64,000 nucleotides of DNA from Roseiarcus sp963823165 (GCA_963823165.1 CAWGKV010000001.1:558001-622000); one strand, 5' to 3'; counted from the first letter of the stretch, positions 25,120-35,690 are shown. The notes: generated by a model not told the origin, from the letters alone. Program-made: numbers and translations.

Positions 25120-28100
25120 ATGCCAATTCGCGATTCGCGCGTCTTTACGATTCCCGCTGGCTCGCCTTTCCTGCCGACGCTCGCCCGCGCCCTTCTCGAT
25201 GGGGAATTGATCGAGGGATTTCCGGGCTCGGGTGGGCCGCTCGCGCTCGCCGGCGCGACGATCTACGTGCCGACCCAGCGCGCCGCCGCCGCCCTCGCCG
25301 AGGCGCTGCTCGCGGCGAGCGGTGGAAAAAGCGTGCTCCTTCCGCGGATCGCGCCGCTCGGCGCCTTCGAGCCCGGCGAGGCGGCGACCTTCTTCGACCC
25401 CGACAGCGAGCAAGCGCCGCCGCGCGCGAACATCCCGCCCGCGGTCGGCGAACTCGCGCGCAGGCATGCGCTTGCGCTCCTCGTCCGCAAATGGGGGCAA
25501 GCGTTGCGCGGCGCGATCCGCGGCGCCGACGCCGACGGGCTCCGGTTCGACATGACGGAGCCGGCGCTCGTCGCCGCGAACCCGGCGCAGGCCTACGCAC
25601 TGGCCGCTGATCTCGCCGCGCTGATCGACGACATGATCATCGAGGGAATCGACTGGAGACGGCTCGAGACGCTCGCGCCGGAGGAATACGACGTCTACTG
25701 GCGCGTCACGCTCGACTTTCTCAAGATCGCCTTCGAGTACTGGCCGGCTTGGCTCAGGGATAACGGCCTCATCGACCGCGCCAAGCGCACGGCCCTCCTC
25801 GTCAACGCCGAAATCAACGCCCTCGAGGCCGGCGCGAGGCGGGGGCCGACCATCATCGCCGGCTCAACGGGCGCGAATCGTGCGACCGCCGAGCTCATCG
25901 CCACGGTCGCCCGCAGCGACAAGGGCGCGGTCGTGCTGCCCGATCTCGACCTCAATCTCGACGAACCGGGCTGGGACATGATCGGCGCGAGCGAAGCCAG
26001 GGCACAAGGACTCGCCGTTCACCCTCAGGCGCTGCTGCATCGGCTGATCCGGCGCATCGGCGTCAAGCGGGAGGAAGTGCGGACGCTCGGCGCGCCGGCC
26101 GCGCCGCTTGCGGCGCGCGCGGCATTCCTCAGTGAGGCCCTGCGCCCGGCAGAATCGACAGACCGGTGGCGCGAGCGCGACGCGGCGCTCTCGCCCGCCG
26201 CGATCGACGCCGCCCTCGAGGGCGTCTCGATCGTGGCCGCCGAAAACGAGACCGAAGAGGCGCTCGCGCTCGCCGTCGCCATGCGCGAAGTCCTCGAGAC
26301 TCCGGGGAAGACAGCCGCGCTCATCACGCCCGATCCGTCGATCGCCCGGCGCGTGTCGGCCGAGCTTGCGCGCTGGGGAGTCGAGGTCGAGGATTCCGCC
26401 GGACGCACGCTTGGCCAGACGGAGGCCGGCGCCCTGGCCCGGCTCGTCCTCAAGGCCGCGGTCGACCTGAGGCCGCTCACGGTTCAGGCGCTGATCGCCC
26501 ACCCCTCGGCGCGCTTTGGCCGCAGGCGGACGGAATACGAAGCCGCCGCGAGGGCGCTCGAGCTCGGAATCCTCCGCGCTGCGCCGCTCGCTTCGCTCGA
26601 TGACCTCGGCAAGGCTTTCGCCGCCGCGCGCGCCGCTGCTGAGGACCGGCACACGCATCCGTCGGTCCGCGCGATCGGCGAAGAGAGGCGCGTATCAGGC
26701 GAGAGGCTTGCGCATGAACTCGTCGCAGTCCTCGAGCCCCTGCGGGCGCTAACCGCCTCTGCTTCTTTACGCAGATGGTTGCTCACGCATCGCGCTGCGC
26801 TCGACTCCGTTCTCGCCGGGCCCGAAGGCTTGCGCTCGCGGCCGCAGGGGATTGAGGCGCTCGTCGCGCTCATCGAGGAATGGAGCGAGGCTGCAGGAGA
26901 CGGATTCACCTGCAGCCTTCCCGAATACGCTGTGCTGTTCAACGATGCGCTCGCCGGCGTCCGGGCGCCGCCGGCGCATGGAGGCCATCCACGCTTGAGA
27001 ATTCTTGGCCTGCTCGAGGCCCGCCTGCTTTCCTTCGACCGCGCGCTCGTCGCCGGCCTCGACGAGAAGGTCTGGCCGCCTGCGGTCGACACCGACGCCT
27101 TTCTCAACCGGCCGATGCGCGCCGAGCTGGGCCTCTCCGCGCCGGAGCGGCGTATCGGGCAGACGGCCCACGATTTCCTCGCCGCGCTGGGCGCGCGCGA
27201 GGCGATCCTGAGCCGGGCGAAGAAGCGTGGCGGGGAGCCGATGGTCGCCTCGCGGTTTCTCCAACGCATCGGCGCGGCGGCCGGCGCGGACGCGATCGAG
27301 GCGGCGCAAGCGCGCGGCGAGGTTTATCTCCGATACGCCCGTGCGCTGGACAAGCCGGAGGCGATCGCGCCGGCGAAGCGGCCAGAGCCTCGGCCCCCGG
27401 TCGAACTGCGCCCGCGCTCGCTGAGCGTTACGCGAATCGAGACCCTGCGGCGCGACCCCTACGCCATTTACGCCGAGCATATCCTGAGGCTCCAGCCGCT
27501 CCCGCCGGTCGAGACCGAACTCGGGGCGCGCGAGGCGGGAGAGGCCTGGCACGGCGCGCTGCAGGATTTCGCGGAGACCTACCCCTCCGGCGCGCTGTCG
27601 CCCGACTCGCGGCAAACGCTCGTCCGCCTCGCCCGCTGGCGCTTCGCCGCACTGCTCGAGGACCCGACGTTCAGGGGCCTGACTTGGCCCAACATCGAAA
27701 AGGCGATCGACTTCGTGCTCGCTTTCGAGGCCAGGAATCGCGGTGCGATCGAGCGCATCTGGGTCGAGCAGCGCGGCGAAATAGCCTTTCCACTCAAGGA
27801 CGGCGGATCGTTCAGGCTTACGGCGCGCGCCGACCGCATCGATGTTCTCTCCATCGGCGGCGCGACGCTGATCGACTACAAGAGCGGCGCGCCCCCGGGG
27901 GTCAAGGAGGTGAAGGCCGGCTTCGCGCCGCAGCTGACGTTGGAGGCAGCGATCCTCATGCGCGGCGGATTCGAGGGCCTGCCGAAGATGAGCCCGGCGC
28001 GGGCGCTTTACCTCAAGCTCGGCGGTCCCGAGGGCGGCGAGGAGCGGGACGCAGCCGGCGCCAGGGCGGTCGTCGCCGAACTCGCCGATAAGCATTTGGA

Positions 28101-28269
28101 CGAACTCAAAGCCCTGCTCGATGCGTTCACGGAGCTCGGCACGCCCTATCTTTCGCGACCCTTCCCGAAATTCGCCAGCCGCTTCTCCGACTACGATCAC
28201 TTGGCCCGAGTGAAGGAATGGTCGGCGACGAGCGCCGTTGGAGACGAAACGTCCGGAGATGCCCCATGA
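25120..28269 (+). CDS. addB: Double-strand break repair protein AddB
   Basis: A 1049-residue subunit of the AddAB helicase-nuclease that resects DNA breaks for recombination. The N-terminus (SRVFTIPAGSPFLPTLARAL, ATIYVPTQRAAAALAEALL) is the inactive helicase-like region of alphaproteobacterial AddB. The C-terminus carries the PD-(D/E)XK nuclease core RADRIDVLSIGGATLIDYKSG. Length fits the family. It is translationally coupled to addA by an ATGA overlap. Confidence 0.94.
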   Translation: MPIRDSRVFTIPAGSPFLPTLARALLDGELIEGFPGSGGPLALAGATIYVPTQRAAAALAEALLAASGGKSVLLPRIAPLGAFEPGEAATFFDPDSEQAPPRANIPPAVGELARRHALALLVRKWGQALRGAIRGADADGLRFDMTEPALVAANPAQAYALAADLAALIDDMIIEGIDWRRLETLAPEEYDVYWRVTLDFLKIAFEYWPAWLRDNGLIDRAKRTALLVNAEINALEAGARRGPTIIAGSTGANRATAELIATVARSDKGAVVLPDLDLNLDEPGWDMIGASEARAQGLAVHPQALLHRLIRRIGVKREEVRTLGAPAAPLAARAAFLSEALRPAESTDRWRERDAALSPAAIDAALEGVSIVAAENETEEALALAVAMREVLETPGKTAALITPDPSIARRVSAELARWGVEVEDSAGRTLGQTEAGALARLVLKAAVDLRPLTVQALIAHPSARFGRRRTEYEAAARALELGILRAAPLASLDDLGKAFAAARAAAEDRHTHPSVRAIGEERRVSGERLAHELVAVLEPLRALTASASLRRWLLTHRAALDSVLAGPEGLRSRPQGIEALVALIEEWSEAAGDGFTCSLPEYAVLFNDALAGVRAPPAHGGHPRLRILGLLEARLLSFDRALVAGLDEKVWPPAVDTDAFLNRPMRAELGLSAPERRIGQTAHDFLAALGAREAILSRAKKRGGEPMVASRFLQRIGAAAGADAIEAAQARGEVYLRYARALDKPEAIAPAKRPEPRPPVELRPRSLSVTRIETLRRDPYAIYAEHILRLQPLPPVETELGAREAGEAWHGALQDFAETYPSGALSPDSRQTLVRLARWRFAALLEDPTFRGLTWPNIEKAIDFVLAFEARNRGAIERIWVEQRGEIAFPLKDGGSFRLTARADRIDVLSIGGATLIDYKSGAPPGVKEVKAGFAPQLTLEAAILMRGGFEGLPKMSPARALYLKLGGPEGGEERDAAGARAVVAELADKHLDELKALLDAFTELGTPYLSRPFPKFASRFSDYDHLARVKEWSATSAVGDETSGDAP

Positions 28270-31200
28270 GCCGGCCGCTCGTCATTCCGGATGGGTTGCG
28301 TAGGCTCCAGGCGAGCGCGTCGGACCCTGCCGCCTCCGCCTGGGTGTCTGCCAACGCCGGGAGCGGCAAGACGCATGTTCTGACCCAGCGGGTGCTGCGG
28401 CTGCTGCTCGAGGGCGCACCGCCGGCGCAGATCCTGGGGCTCACCTTCACCAAGGCCGCAGCCGCCAACATGGCGAGCCGCATCTTCAGAACGCTGTCCG
28501 ACTGGACGAGCCTCGACGACGAGGCGCTGACCGCGGCGATCCTCGCGTGCGGCGCCGAGAGACCCGGCCCGGCGGAGATCAGGTTTGCGAGACAATTGTT
28601 CGCCCGCACGATCGAGACCCCGGGCGGGCTCAAAATCCAGACCCTGCACGCATTCTGCGAGCGGCTGTTGCAGCTCTTTCCGTTCGAGGCCAACGTCCCG
28701 GCGCATTTCAAGGTGATCGACGAGAGCGAGGCCGGCGATCTGATGAGCGAGGCGACCGACCGGGCGATCGCCGCCTTCGAAGCCTCCTCGGAAACCGCCG
28801 CCGCGCTGGATTTCGTCGCGCGCGAGGCCGGCGCCTTCACTTTCGACGCGCTTCTCCGCGAGGCGCAGAATCACGCCGAGACTTTCGCCGCCTTCGGCGA
28901 TGGGGCGGCGTTCGCTGCGGCGTTGCGAGGGCGGCTCGGCCTCGAGCCGGGCGCGACGAGGGCGAGCGTCGAGGCCGAAATGCTCGGCGGCGACATTGGC
29001 CGCAGGCGTCGCCAGGCCTGGGCCCAGGCGCTCGACGCCGGCAAGACGAAGGACCAGGAACTCGCAGCAAAGCTTCGCGCGACGGACGACGAAATCGAGC
29101 CTGTGGCGAGGATCGAGGCTCTGCTCGACGCCTTTTTCATCAAGGGCGGCGAGGGCGATCCCCGCGGCGGCGAGAAGTGCTGCCTGACGACCAAGGACCT
29201 TCGCCAGCAATTTCCTTCGCTCGAAACGGACCTTCATCGCGAGCAGGACCGCCTGATCACGCTGCGGGAAAAGCGGCGCGCCGCGCAGACCCTCGAACGC
29301 AGCGAGGCCCTGTTCAGGGTCGCCAAGGCGATCCTCTCCGCCTTCGCCAGAGCCAAGTCCGAGCGCGGCGCCCTCGACTTCAACGACCAGATCACTCTGG
29401 CGCTCGGCCTGGTCGAGCGATCGAGCGCCGCCTGGGTGCTGCACAAGCTCGACTACGGGCTCGACCACCTGCTCGTAGACGAGGCGCAGGACACGTCCGC
29501 CGAGCAGTGGCGCATCATCGCGGCCCTGACGGCGGAGTTCTTCGCTGGAGCGGGGGCGCGTTCGGCAAGGCGCACCGTGTTCGCCGTCGGCGACGAGAAG
29601 CAGTCAATCTTCTCCTTCCAGGGCGCAGCGCCGGAGAAATTCGCCGAAATGAGGCGCTTCTTCGAGAAGCGCCATCGCGAAGCGAAGCGGCCGTTCGAAA
29701 CGGCGCCGCTGAACGTCTCGTTCCGCTCGGCGCCAGCCATTCTGGCCGCGGTCGACAAGACATTCGAGTTGCCGGAGGCGTGGCGCGGCGTCGCTGCGGC
29801 AGGCGAGCCGTATCCGGCGCATGAGGCGATCCGGCGCGAGATGAATGGCGTCGTCGAGCTGTGGCCGCCGGTCAAGCCTGCGGATGCGGCCGAGCCGGAA
29901 GACTGGCGCATGCCGCTCGACGAGCCCGCGCGCCACGACCCGCCGGTCCTCCTCGCCGGCCGGATCGCCGAGACGATCGAGCGATGGCTGAAGCCGGATA
30001 CGCGCGAGCGCGTGGTCGACGAAAAGACAGGCGCGCCCCGTCGGATCCGGCCGGGAGACGTGATGATCCTGGTCCGCAGCCGTGGCGCCTTCTTCGAGGC
30101 GATGATCCGCGCGCTGAAGAGCCGGAACGTCAAGGTCGCCGGCGCCGACCGGCTGAAGCTCAGCGAGCACATTGCGGTGATGGACCTCGTCGCCGCCGGG
30201 CACGCGGCGCTGACCCCCAACGACGACCTGGCGCTCGCCTGCGTCCTCAAGTCCCCGCTGATCGGACTCGGCGAAGACGATCTCTTCAGGCTCGCGGCGG
30301 ATCGGCGTGGACCGCTTTGGTCGGCGCTCGCCGCTTCGCCCGACGAGGGCGCGCGTGCGGCGGCAAGCAGGCTCGCCGCGTGGCGCGACCGTGCGAGGAC
30401 CCTGACGCCCTATGCCTTCTACGCTCGGCTGCTCGGCGGGGAGGGCGGCCGAAAGGCGCTGCTTTCGCGGCTCGGTCCCGACGCGGCCGATCCGATCGAC
30501 GAGTTCCTGTCCCTTGCGCTGGACCACGAGCAGGGCGAAGCGCCATCGCTCACGCTCTTCCTTGCCGAGGTCGAGGCGACCGAGGTTGCAATCAAGCGCG
30601 ACATGGAGGCCGAAAGCGACGGCGTGCGCGTGTTGACGGTCCACGCGAGCAAAGGCCTCGAAGCGCCGATCGTCTTCCTGCCCGACACGTGCGGGGCTCC
30701 CGATGGCCGGCATGACCCGAAGCTCCTGTGGCTCGCACCCGCCAAGCCCGGCGACCCGCCGCTGTTCGCCTGGAGCCGGAAGGCGCCTGAAGATTGCGAA
30801 GCCCTTGCTCGCGCGCGGAGAGAAAGGCGCGACGCGGAAGCGGGCGAGCACCGCCGCCTGCTGTACGTCGCGATGACCCGGGCGGCGCAGCGGCTCATCG
30901 TCGCAGGCTTCGAGAATTCGAAGGGCCGCGCAGACGGATGCTGGCACGACCTCGTCCGGCGCGGCCTCGAGGAATCGATGATTCGGGTCCAGGCCTTCTG
31001 GGCCGTAGGGGAGACGATCCTACGCTTCGGCGAAGGGCTGACGGCGGAGGACGATGGCGAGACGGGCGGGCTTGCCGACCCCGTAGAGCTTCCCGCATGG
31101 CTTGGCGCCAGGGCCGCGCCGGCGGCCGCCCTGGCGCCGTTGCGTCCTTCCGGCGCGGCCGGCAGGACGGGCGACAACGCGCGCGCCCTCGAAGGCCAGC

Positions 31201-31709
31201 TTGCCCACGCGCTTCTGCAGATGCTGCCGGACATCCCACGCTCGAGCCGCGACGCCGTGGCGAAGGCCTATCTCGAGGCCAACGGCGGCGCTCTCGCCGA
31301 AGAGGCGCGGCTTGCGATCGCCTCCCGGGTCGCGGCAGTCTTGGAAGCGCCGGAGCTCGCCGGCTTGTTTGGCCCCGGATCGCGCGGCGAAGTCCCTCTC
31401 GCCGGGGTCTTGCTGCGGCCGGGACGGCCGGACCTACCCTATAGCGGCCGCCTCGACCGCATCCTTGCGACGGACGAGGCCATCCTGATCGTCGACTTCA
31501 AGCTCGGCCCGACGCCGATCCGACCCGCGAGCGCGCATGTCGCGCAGCTCGCCGTCTATCGTGCGGCTTTGCGGCCGCTCTATCCGTCGCTGCCGCTGCG
31601 CGCCGCGCTCGTCTACCTGGACGGACCGACGCTGCGGCATATCGAAGCGCCCGAGCTCGACGCGGCGCTCGACGCGGCGCGCGAGGCCGATTGGCAAGGC
31701 GCTCCATGA
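28266..31709 (+). CDS. addA: Double-strand break repair helicase-nuclease AddA
   Basis: A 1147-residue UvrD-like helicase with a C-terminal nuclease. Walker A is SANAGSGKTHVLTQRVLRLL and motif Ia is ILGLTFTKAAAANMASRIF. Walker B is HLLVDEAQDTSAEQW, motif III is VGDEKQSIFSFQGA, and motifs V/VI include VRVLTVHASKGLEAPIVFL and LLYVAMTRAAQRLIVAG. The RecB-type nuclease residues appear in GRLDRILATDEAILIVDFKL. ATG 28266 overlaps the addB stop. With AddB it forms the alphaproteobacterial counterpart of RecBCD. Confidence 0.95.
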   Translation: MSRPLVIPDGLRRLQASASDPAASAWVSANAGSGKTHVLTQRVLRLLLEGAPPAQILGLTFTKAAAANMASRIFRTLSDWTSLDDEALTAAILACGAERPGPAEIRFARQLFARTIETPGGLKIQTLHAFCERLLQLFPFEANVPAHFKVIDESEAGDLMSEATDRAIAAFEASSETAAALDFVAREAGAFTFDALLREAQNHAETFAAFGDGAAFAAALRGRLGLEPGATRASVEAEMLGGDIGRRRRQAWAQALDAGKTKDQELAAKLRATDDEIEPVARIEALLDAFFIKGGEGDPRGGEKCCLTTKDLRQQFPSLETDLHREQDRLITLREKRRAAQTLERSEALFRVAKAILSAFARAKSERGALDFNDQITLALGLVERSSAAWVLHKLDYGLDHLLVDEAQDTSAEQWRIIAALTAEFFAGAGARSARRTVFAVGDEKQSIFSFQGAAPEKFAEMRRFFEKRHREAKRPFETAPLNVSFRSAPAILAAVDKTFELPEAWRGVAAAGEPYPAHEAIRREMNGVVELWPPVKPADAAEPEDWRMPLDEPARHDPPVLLAGRIAETIERWLKPDTRERVVDEKTGAPRRIRPGDVMILVRSRGAFFEAMIRALKSRNVKVAGADRLKLSEHIAVMDLVAAGHAALTPNDDLALACVLKSPLIGLGEDDLFRLAADRRGPLWSALAASPDEGARAAASRLAAWRDRARTLTPYAFYARLLGGEGGRKALLSRLGPDAADPIDEFLSLALDHEQGEAPSLTLFLAEVEATEVAIKRDMEAESDGVRVLTVHASKGLEAPIVFLPDTCGAPDGRHDPKLLWLAPAKPGDPPLFAWSRKAPEDCEALARARRERRDAEAGEHRRLLYVAMTRAAQRLIVAGFENSKGRADGCWHDLVRRGLEESMIRVQAFWAVGETILRFGEGLTAEDDGETGGLADPVELPAWLGARAAPAAALAPLRPSGAAGRTGDNARALEGQLAHALLQMLPDIPRSSRDAVAKAYLEANGGALAEEARLAIASRVAAVLEAPELAGLFGPGSRGEVPLAGVLLRPGRPDLPYSGRLDRILATDEAILIVDFKLGPTPIRPASAHVAQLAVYRAALRPLYPSLPLRAALVYLDGPTLRHIEAPELDAALDAAREADWQGAP

Positions 31710-31786
31710 AACGCGCCGGCTTTTGCCATGAGCCGGAAAAGAGCTGCCTTGATGACGTCGCATTTCGTCTGCAGGTTCCGGCCCCG

Positions 31787-33106
31787 ATGACGAGCGGAGA
31801 CGTCAGGGCGCGCGCCCGAACAAGCGAAGGGAACGTTGCCGAGGGTGCATCGCGAAAGGCGTCGCTGCTCCTTATCGCCTGCGCAGCAGCCGTTGCGGGC
31901 TTATTCTTTTCTTGCCAGTCCAGTGCTGCGGGCATGGTCCGCTACGACCACCCTGTATATCATAACGGGAAGCGGGTTCTTTGGCATGGAGCATGGCGGG
32001 GCGGCGTCGGCCATGAAAACGTCCGTTCTGCGCCGCAGAAGGCCGCAATAGCCGCGAAACCGGCCCCGGCGCCGCAGACCTCCGCCGTCAAACCATCGCC
32101 GCAGTCCGAAACCACAAAGCCGTTTTCAATCCTGGCGGACCCCGACGATCTCGCCGCCAGCCGCATGGCGAAGGACTTCGCCGACGTTCTCAACGACAAG
32201 GGCGCCGCCGGGCGCGCCATCGTCGGACCAACTTCTCCGACCGGCCTCGCCAAGGTGATGCGGAGCGACCTGGCGGATTTCGCCATCGTCACGTTCGACA
32301 CGCTGGCCGTCGGCGTCAAATATGCGCCGGACTGGCCCCAGCGCGTTCCGCTGGTCGCCCGCCTCGCCCCCGAGACGATTGAAGTCATCGCCCCGAAGGA
32401 AATCAAAACGATCGGCGACCTCGGAGGGAAGATGGTGAGCTTCGGCGACCCGGACGGCGCCACCGGCATTACCGGCAGGCTGCTGTTTTCGAGGCTCGGG
32501 GTCAATGTCAATCCGATCTATGAGCCGCTGACCGACGCGCTCGACGCGCTCTCAGCCGGCAAGCGCGGGGCCGTCGTCGTGATGGGCGCCAAGAACGCTA
32601 ACGCCCTGGAGAGCTTCGGCGCCGACGGCAGCTATCATGTCGTCGCCATTCCCTGGGGGCCCGGGCTGGAGCAGGTCTATGCGCCGGCGCGGGTAACCGC
32701 CGCCGACCGCCCGAACCTCGTTCCGGCCCACGATTCGGTGGAGACGGTCGCCGAGCCGATGGTCCTGATCGCGCTTGACGCGATGCCCGGCTCGCCCCGC
32801 GCCGACGCGCTCGGGCGCACGGCTCGCGTCTTCTTCGACAGTTACGACGCCTTCTTGTCTCCGAATCGCGATGATCATTGGCGCGACGTCAATCTCGCCG
32901 CGGACGCTTCCGTTCCCGACACGGCTTGGCAGCGGCTCGCGGCGGCGCAGGGGTGGCTCGAAGAACACAAAACCTCGGCCGACGACTCGCTCGATGCGTT
33001 CCGCGCGTCCGCGAAATCGGCGGCCGACGCCAGCGGAGGACCGAAAGCCGATGATTCCGATCGGCTCTACAACGATCTCGCGCGCTGGCGCAGCCTGATG
33101 CAGTAG
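31787..33106 (+). CDS. Periplasmic TAXI/NMT1-like solute-binding protein
   Basis: A 439-residue exported protein. From ATG 31787, a basic stretch leads to the export segment SLLLIACAAAVAGLFFSCQS; ATG 31706, overlapping the addA stop, is an alternative start. A Pro/Ala/Lys-rich linker of about 50 residues precedes a two-lobe binding domain with TIGDLGGKMVSFGDPDGATG and ITGRLLFSRLGVNVNPIYEP, typical of TAXI and NMT1-like binding proteins. No TRAP or ABC membrane partner is nearby, so it may serve signalling or an unlinked transporter. The ligand is unknown. Confidence 0.6.
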   Translation: MTSGDVRARARTSEGNVAEGASRKASLLLIACAAAVAGLFFSCQSSAAGMVRYDHPVYHNGKRVLWHGAWRGGVGHENVRSAPQKAAIAAKPAPAPQTSAVKPSPQSETTKPFSILADPDDLAASRMAKDFADVLNDKGAAGRAIVGPTSPTGLAKVMRSDLADFAIVTFDTLAVGVKYAPDWPQRVPLVARLAPETIEVIAPKEIKTIGDLGGKMVSFGDPDGATGITGRLLFSRLGVNVNPIYEPLTDALDALSAGKRGAVVVMGAKNANALESFGADGSYHVVAIPWGPGLEQVYAPARVTAADRPNLVPAHDSVETVAEPMVLIALDAMPGSPRADALGRTARVFFDSYDAFLSPNRDDHWRDVNLAADASVPDTAWQRLAAAQGWLEEHKTSADDSLDAFRASAKSAADASGGPKADDSDRLYNDLARWRSLMQ

Positions 33107-33125
33107 AGGAGGACTCGCCCTGCCC

Positions 33126-33668
33126 ATGCTGTGGAAAATCGTCGCCGGCATGGTAGCCGGCTGCTTCGCCGGGGCGCTGGTCGTCGCCTTCCTGCCCCGC
33201 ATCCAGCCGTCGGCCGCTTCCCAGAAGGCGGCCGTCGAGCAGCCGGTGTTCGTGCAGCCGGTGGCCGCCGCCGCGCCCCGGAAGGCCGAGGTCGTCGCCC
33301 ATCCGATCGCCAAGGAGGCGATGATCAAGCTCGCCAGCGCGTTGCGCGGTCCGTCCAGGGACACCGATCCGATCGTGTCGCTTTCGATGCCGATCGAAGA
33401 CGCCCGCCGCCTCTGCGCCGAAGGCCTCATCGCATTCGCGAAGGGCGACATCGCGACGGCGCGGGCGTTCCTCAAACGAGCCGCCGAAGGCGGCGACGCC
33501 AGGGCGTTGATGGCGCTCGGCGATACTTACGATCCGACGGCCCTCGGCCGCATGGGCGCGATCGGACTCAAAGGCGACGAGGCCACCGCGCGCAACTATT
33601 ATTCGCGCGCCCTCGCCGCCGGCGTTGGCGGAGCGCGCGAACGAATCGCGGCGCTTGCCGACAAATAG
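33126..33668 (+). CDS. Membrane-anchored Sel1/TPR-like protein
   Basis: A 180-residue protein with an N-terminal anchor (IVAGMVAGCFAGALVVAFLP). After a Pro/Ala/Gln linker there is one clear Sel1-type repeat, GDIATARAFLKRAAEGGDAR followed by ALMALGDTYD, and a second partial one in GDEATARNYYSRALAAGVGG. Such proteins act as scaffolds at the inner membrane. It follows the solute-binding gene by 19 bases and both are probably co-transcribed and ended by the terminator at 33699. Confidence 0.65.
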   Translation: MLWKIVAGMVAGCFAGALVVAFLPRIQPSAASQKAAVEQPVFVQPVAAAAPRKAEVVAHPIAKEAMIKLASALRGPSRDTDPIVSLSMPIEDARRLCAEGLIAFAKGDIATARAFLKRAAEGGDARALMALGDTYDPTALGRMGAIGLKGDEATARNYYSRALAAGVGGARERIAALADK

Positions 33669-33698
33669 TTTCGCGCGGGCGGGCCCGCGACGCGCCAA

Positions 33699-33733
33699 GG
33701 CCGGACGGAGTCGCTCCGCCCGGCCTCTTTATT
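33699..33733 (+). terminator. Intrinsic terminator
   Basis: GGCCGGACGGAG (33699-33710) pairs with CTCCGCCCGGCC (33714-33725) at all but one G-T position around a TCG loop, followed by TCTTTATT. It ends the plus-strand pair and lies between them and the convergent pckA. Confidence 0.75.
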
Positions 33734-33754
33734 GCCGAGGCGAACGAACGCCCG

Positions 33755-35368
33755 TCACACCAGGGCGATGCGCGGCGACGGAGCGGCGTTGCGGACGCGC
33801 TCGTCGGTGTGGTCCTCGAACTTCTTGAAATTCTCGCGGAACATCTGGACGAGGCGGCCCGCCGTTTCCGCAAATTCCCCTTTGCTCCGCCAGGTCCGGA
33901 TCGGATCGAGGATATGCGGCTCGACACCGGGCACTTGCTCCGGCACCGCGAGGCCGAAATGCGGGTCCGTCCTGTACGCGGCTTTCTGCAGCGAGCCGTC
34001 GAGCGCCGCCGAAAGCAGGCGCCGGGTCACGCGAATCGGCATGCGCCTGCCGACGCCGACCCTGCCGCCCGTCCAGCCGGTGTTGACGAGCCAGCAATCG
34101 ACGTGATGGCGGGCGACGAGGTCGCGCAGCAGATTGCCGTAGACCGTCGGGTGCAGCGGCATGAACGGCGCGCCGAAGCAGGTCGAAAACGTCGCCTGCG
34201 GCTCGTCGACGTCCTTTTCCGTGCCCGCGACCTTGGCGGTGTAGCCGCTCAGAAAGTGATACATCGCTTGCGCCGGATCGAGCTTGGCGATCGGCGGCAG
34301 CACGCCGAACGCGTCGCAGGTCAGCATGATGACGTTCTTCGGCTGTCCGGCCCGCCCGGTCGTCGACGCGTTGGCGATGTAATGCAGCGGATAGGCGATG
34401 CGGGTGTTCTCGGTCTTCGAGTCATCGTCGAAATCCGGAATGCGCAGCTCGGGATCGAGCGTCACGTTCTCCATCACGGTGCCGAAGCGCTCGGTGGTCG
34501 AATAGATTTCGGGCTCGGCCTCGCGCGATAGCTTGATCGCCTTCGCGTAGCAGCCGCCCTCGAAATTGAAGACGCCGCCCTTGCCCCATCCATGCTCGTC
34601 GTCCCCGATGAGCGTGCGGTGCGGGTCGGCGGAGAGCGTGGTCTTGCCGGTGCCGGAAAGGCCAAAGAAGATCGCGGTGTCGCCCTCCTTGCCGACGTTG
34701 GCAGAGCAATGCATCGGCATGACGTGTTGCGGCGGCAGGACGTAGTTGAGATAGGTGAAGACCGACTTCTTCATCTCGCCGGCGTAGCTCGAACCGCCGA
34801 TGAGAATGATCTTGCGGGTGAAGTCGCAGGCGATGACCGTTTCGGTGCGCGAGCCATGCCGCTTCGGGTCGGCCCTGAAGGACGGCAGGTCGACGATCGT
34901 CAGATCGGGCGCGAAGCTCGAAACGTCCTCGGTCGGCGGTCGGATCAGCAGGTTGCGGATGAACAGCGAGTGCCAGGCGTATTCGGTGAATACGCGCACC
35001 TTCACCCGGAAGGCCGGATCGGCGCCGCCGTAGAGGTCCTGGACGAACAGCGTTTTCCCTTGAGCTTGAGCGCGGAAGTCGGCGAGCAGCGCGTCGAAAT
35101 GCTCGACCGACATCGCGGCGTTGTTGTCCCACCAGACGATCGGATCGGTGTTGGCGTCGCGGACGACGAACTTGTCCTTCGGGCTGCGGCCCGTGTGGAC
35201 TCCGGTGTCGGCGACGAGCGGGCCGTGTTCGGCGATGTGCGCCTCGTGCCGCTGCAAGGCGTGCTCGTAAAGCTTCGGCGCGCCGAGATTCCAATGGACG
35301 CCAGCCAGGTCGCGGAACCCGAATCGATCCGCCCCGAAGCTCGGATTGCGAGTGCCTGTTTCGATCAT
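33755..35368 (-). CDS. pckA: Phosphoenolpyruvate carboxykinase (ATP)
   Basis: A 537-residue gluconeogenic enzyme converting oxaloacetate to phosphoenolpyruvate. The kinase loop FGLSGTGKTTLSADPHRTLI with GDDEHGW, the FNFEGGCYAKAIKLSREAEP segment and HYIANASTTGRAGQPKNVIM are diagnostic for the ATP form. ATG 35368 (MIETGTRNPSF) is preferred over 35386. Its likely use here is gluconeogenesis during growth on acids or aromatics, since the meta pathway at 43-49 kb yields pyruvate and acetyl-CoA. Confidence 0.96.
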   Translation of the reverse strand: MIETGTRNPSFGADRFGFRDLAGVHWNLGAPKLYEHALQRHEAHIAEHGPLVADTGVHTGRSPKDKFVVRDANTDPIVWWDNNAAMSVEHFDALLADFRAQAQGKTLFVQDLYGGADPAFRVKVRVFTEYAWHSLFIRNLLIRPPTEDVSSFAPDLTIVDLPSFRADPKRHGSRTETVIACDFTRKIILIGGSSYAGEMKKSVFTYLNYVLPPQHVMPMHCSANVGKEGDTAIFFGLSGTGKTTLSADPHRTLIGDDEHGWGKGGVFNFEGGCYAKAIKLSREAEPEIYSTTERFGTVMENVTLDPELRIPDFDDDSKTENTRIAYPLHYIANASTTGRAGQPKNVIMLTCDAFGVLPPIAKLDPAQAMYHFLSGYTAKVAGTEKDVDEPQATFSTCFGAPFMPLHPTVYGNLLRDLVARHHVDCWLVNTGWTGGRVGVGRRMPIRVTRRLLSAALDGSLQKAAYRTDPHFGLAVPEQVPGVEPHILDPIRTWRSKGEFAETAGRLVQMFRENFKKFEDHTDERVRNAAPSPRIALV

Positions 35369-35690
35369 TGCGGGTCCCTCCGACAAGCGCCGAATTCCAA
35401 ACGCGCCTCGATACTCCGCCCCCGGCTACAAAATCAATCATCAGGCGCTGCGACGACGGCCCACGAGGTCGTAACCAAGATATCCCTTCCGTCGTCTGGT
35501 TTTGACGCGGCCGTTTGTCGCATCCGACGAATGAAATCTCCGTTCGCTGGGTGACACGACGGGCCTTGGCAGGGTTTTCCGCAACCTTTCCCCGCTCTTC
35601 CGCGTTGTGCGAGCAATCGGTGTTGACCAGAACTCGCAAGGCAATATGATGACGTCAAATTTTCGAGCAAGCGTCAAGGAAACGTCAGAA
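35369..35690. other. Divergent intergenic region
   Basis: Holds the 5' flanks of pckA and of the hydrolase at 35691. I see no clear promoter boxes, operator palindromes or small gene. Confidence 0.5.
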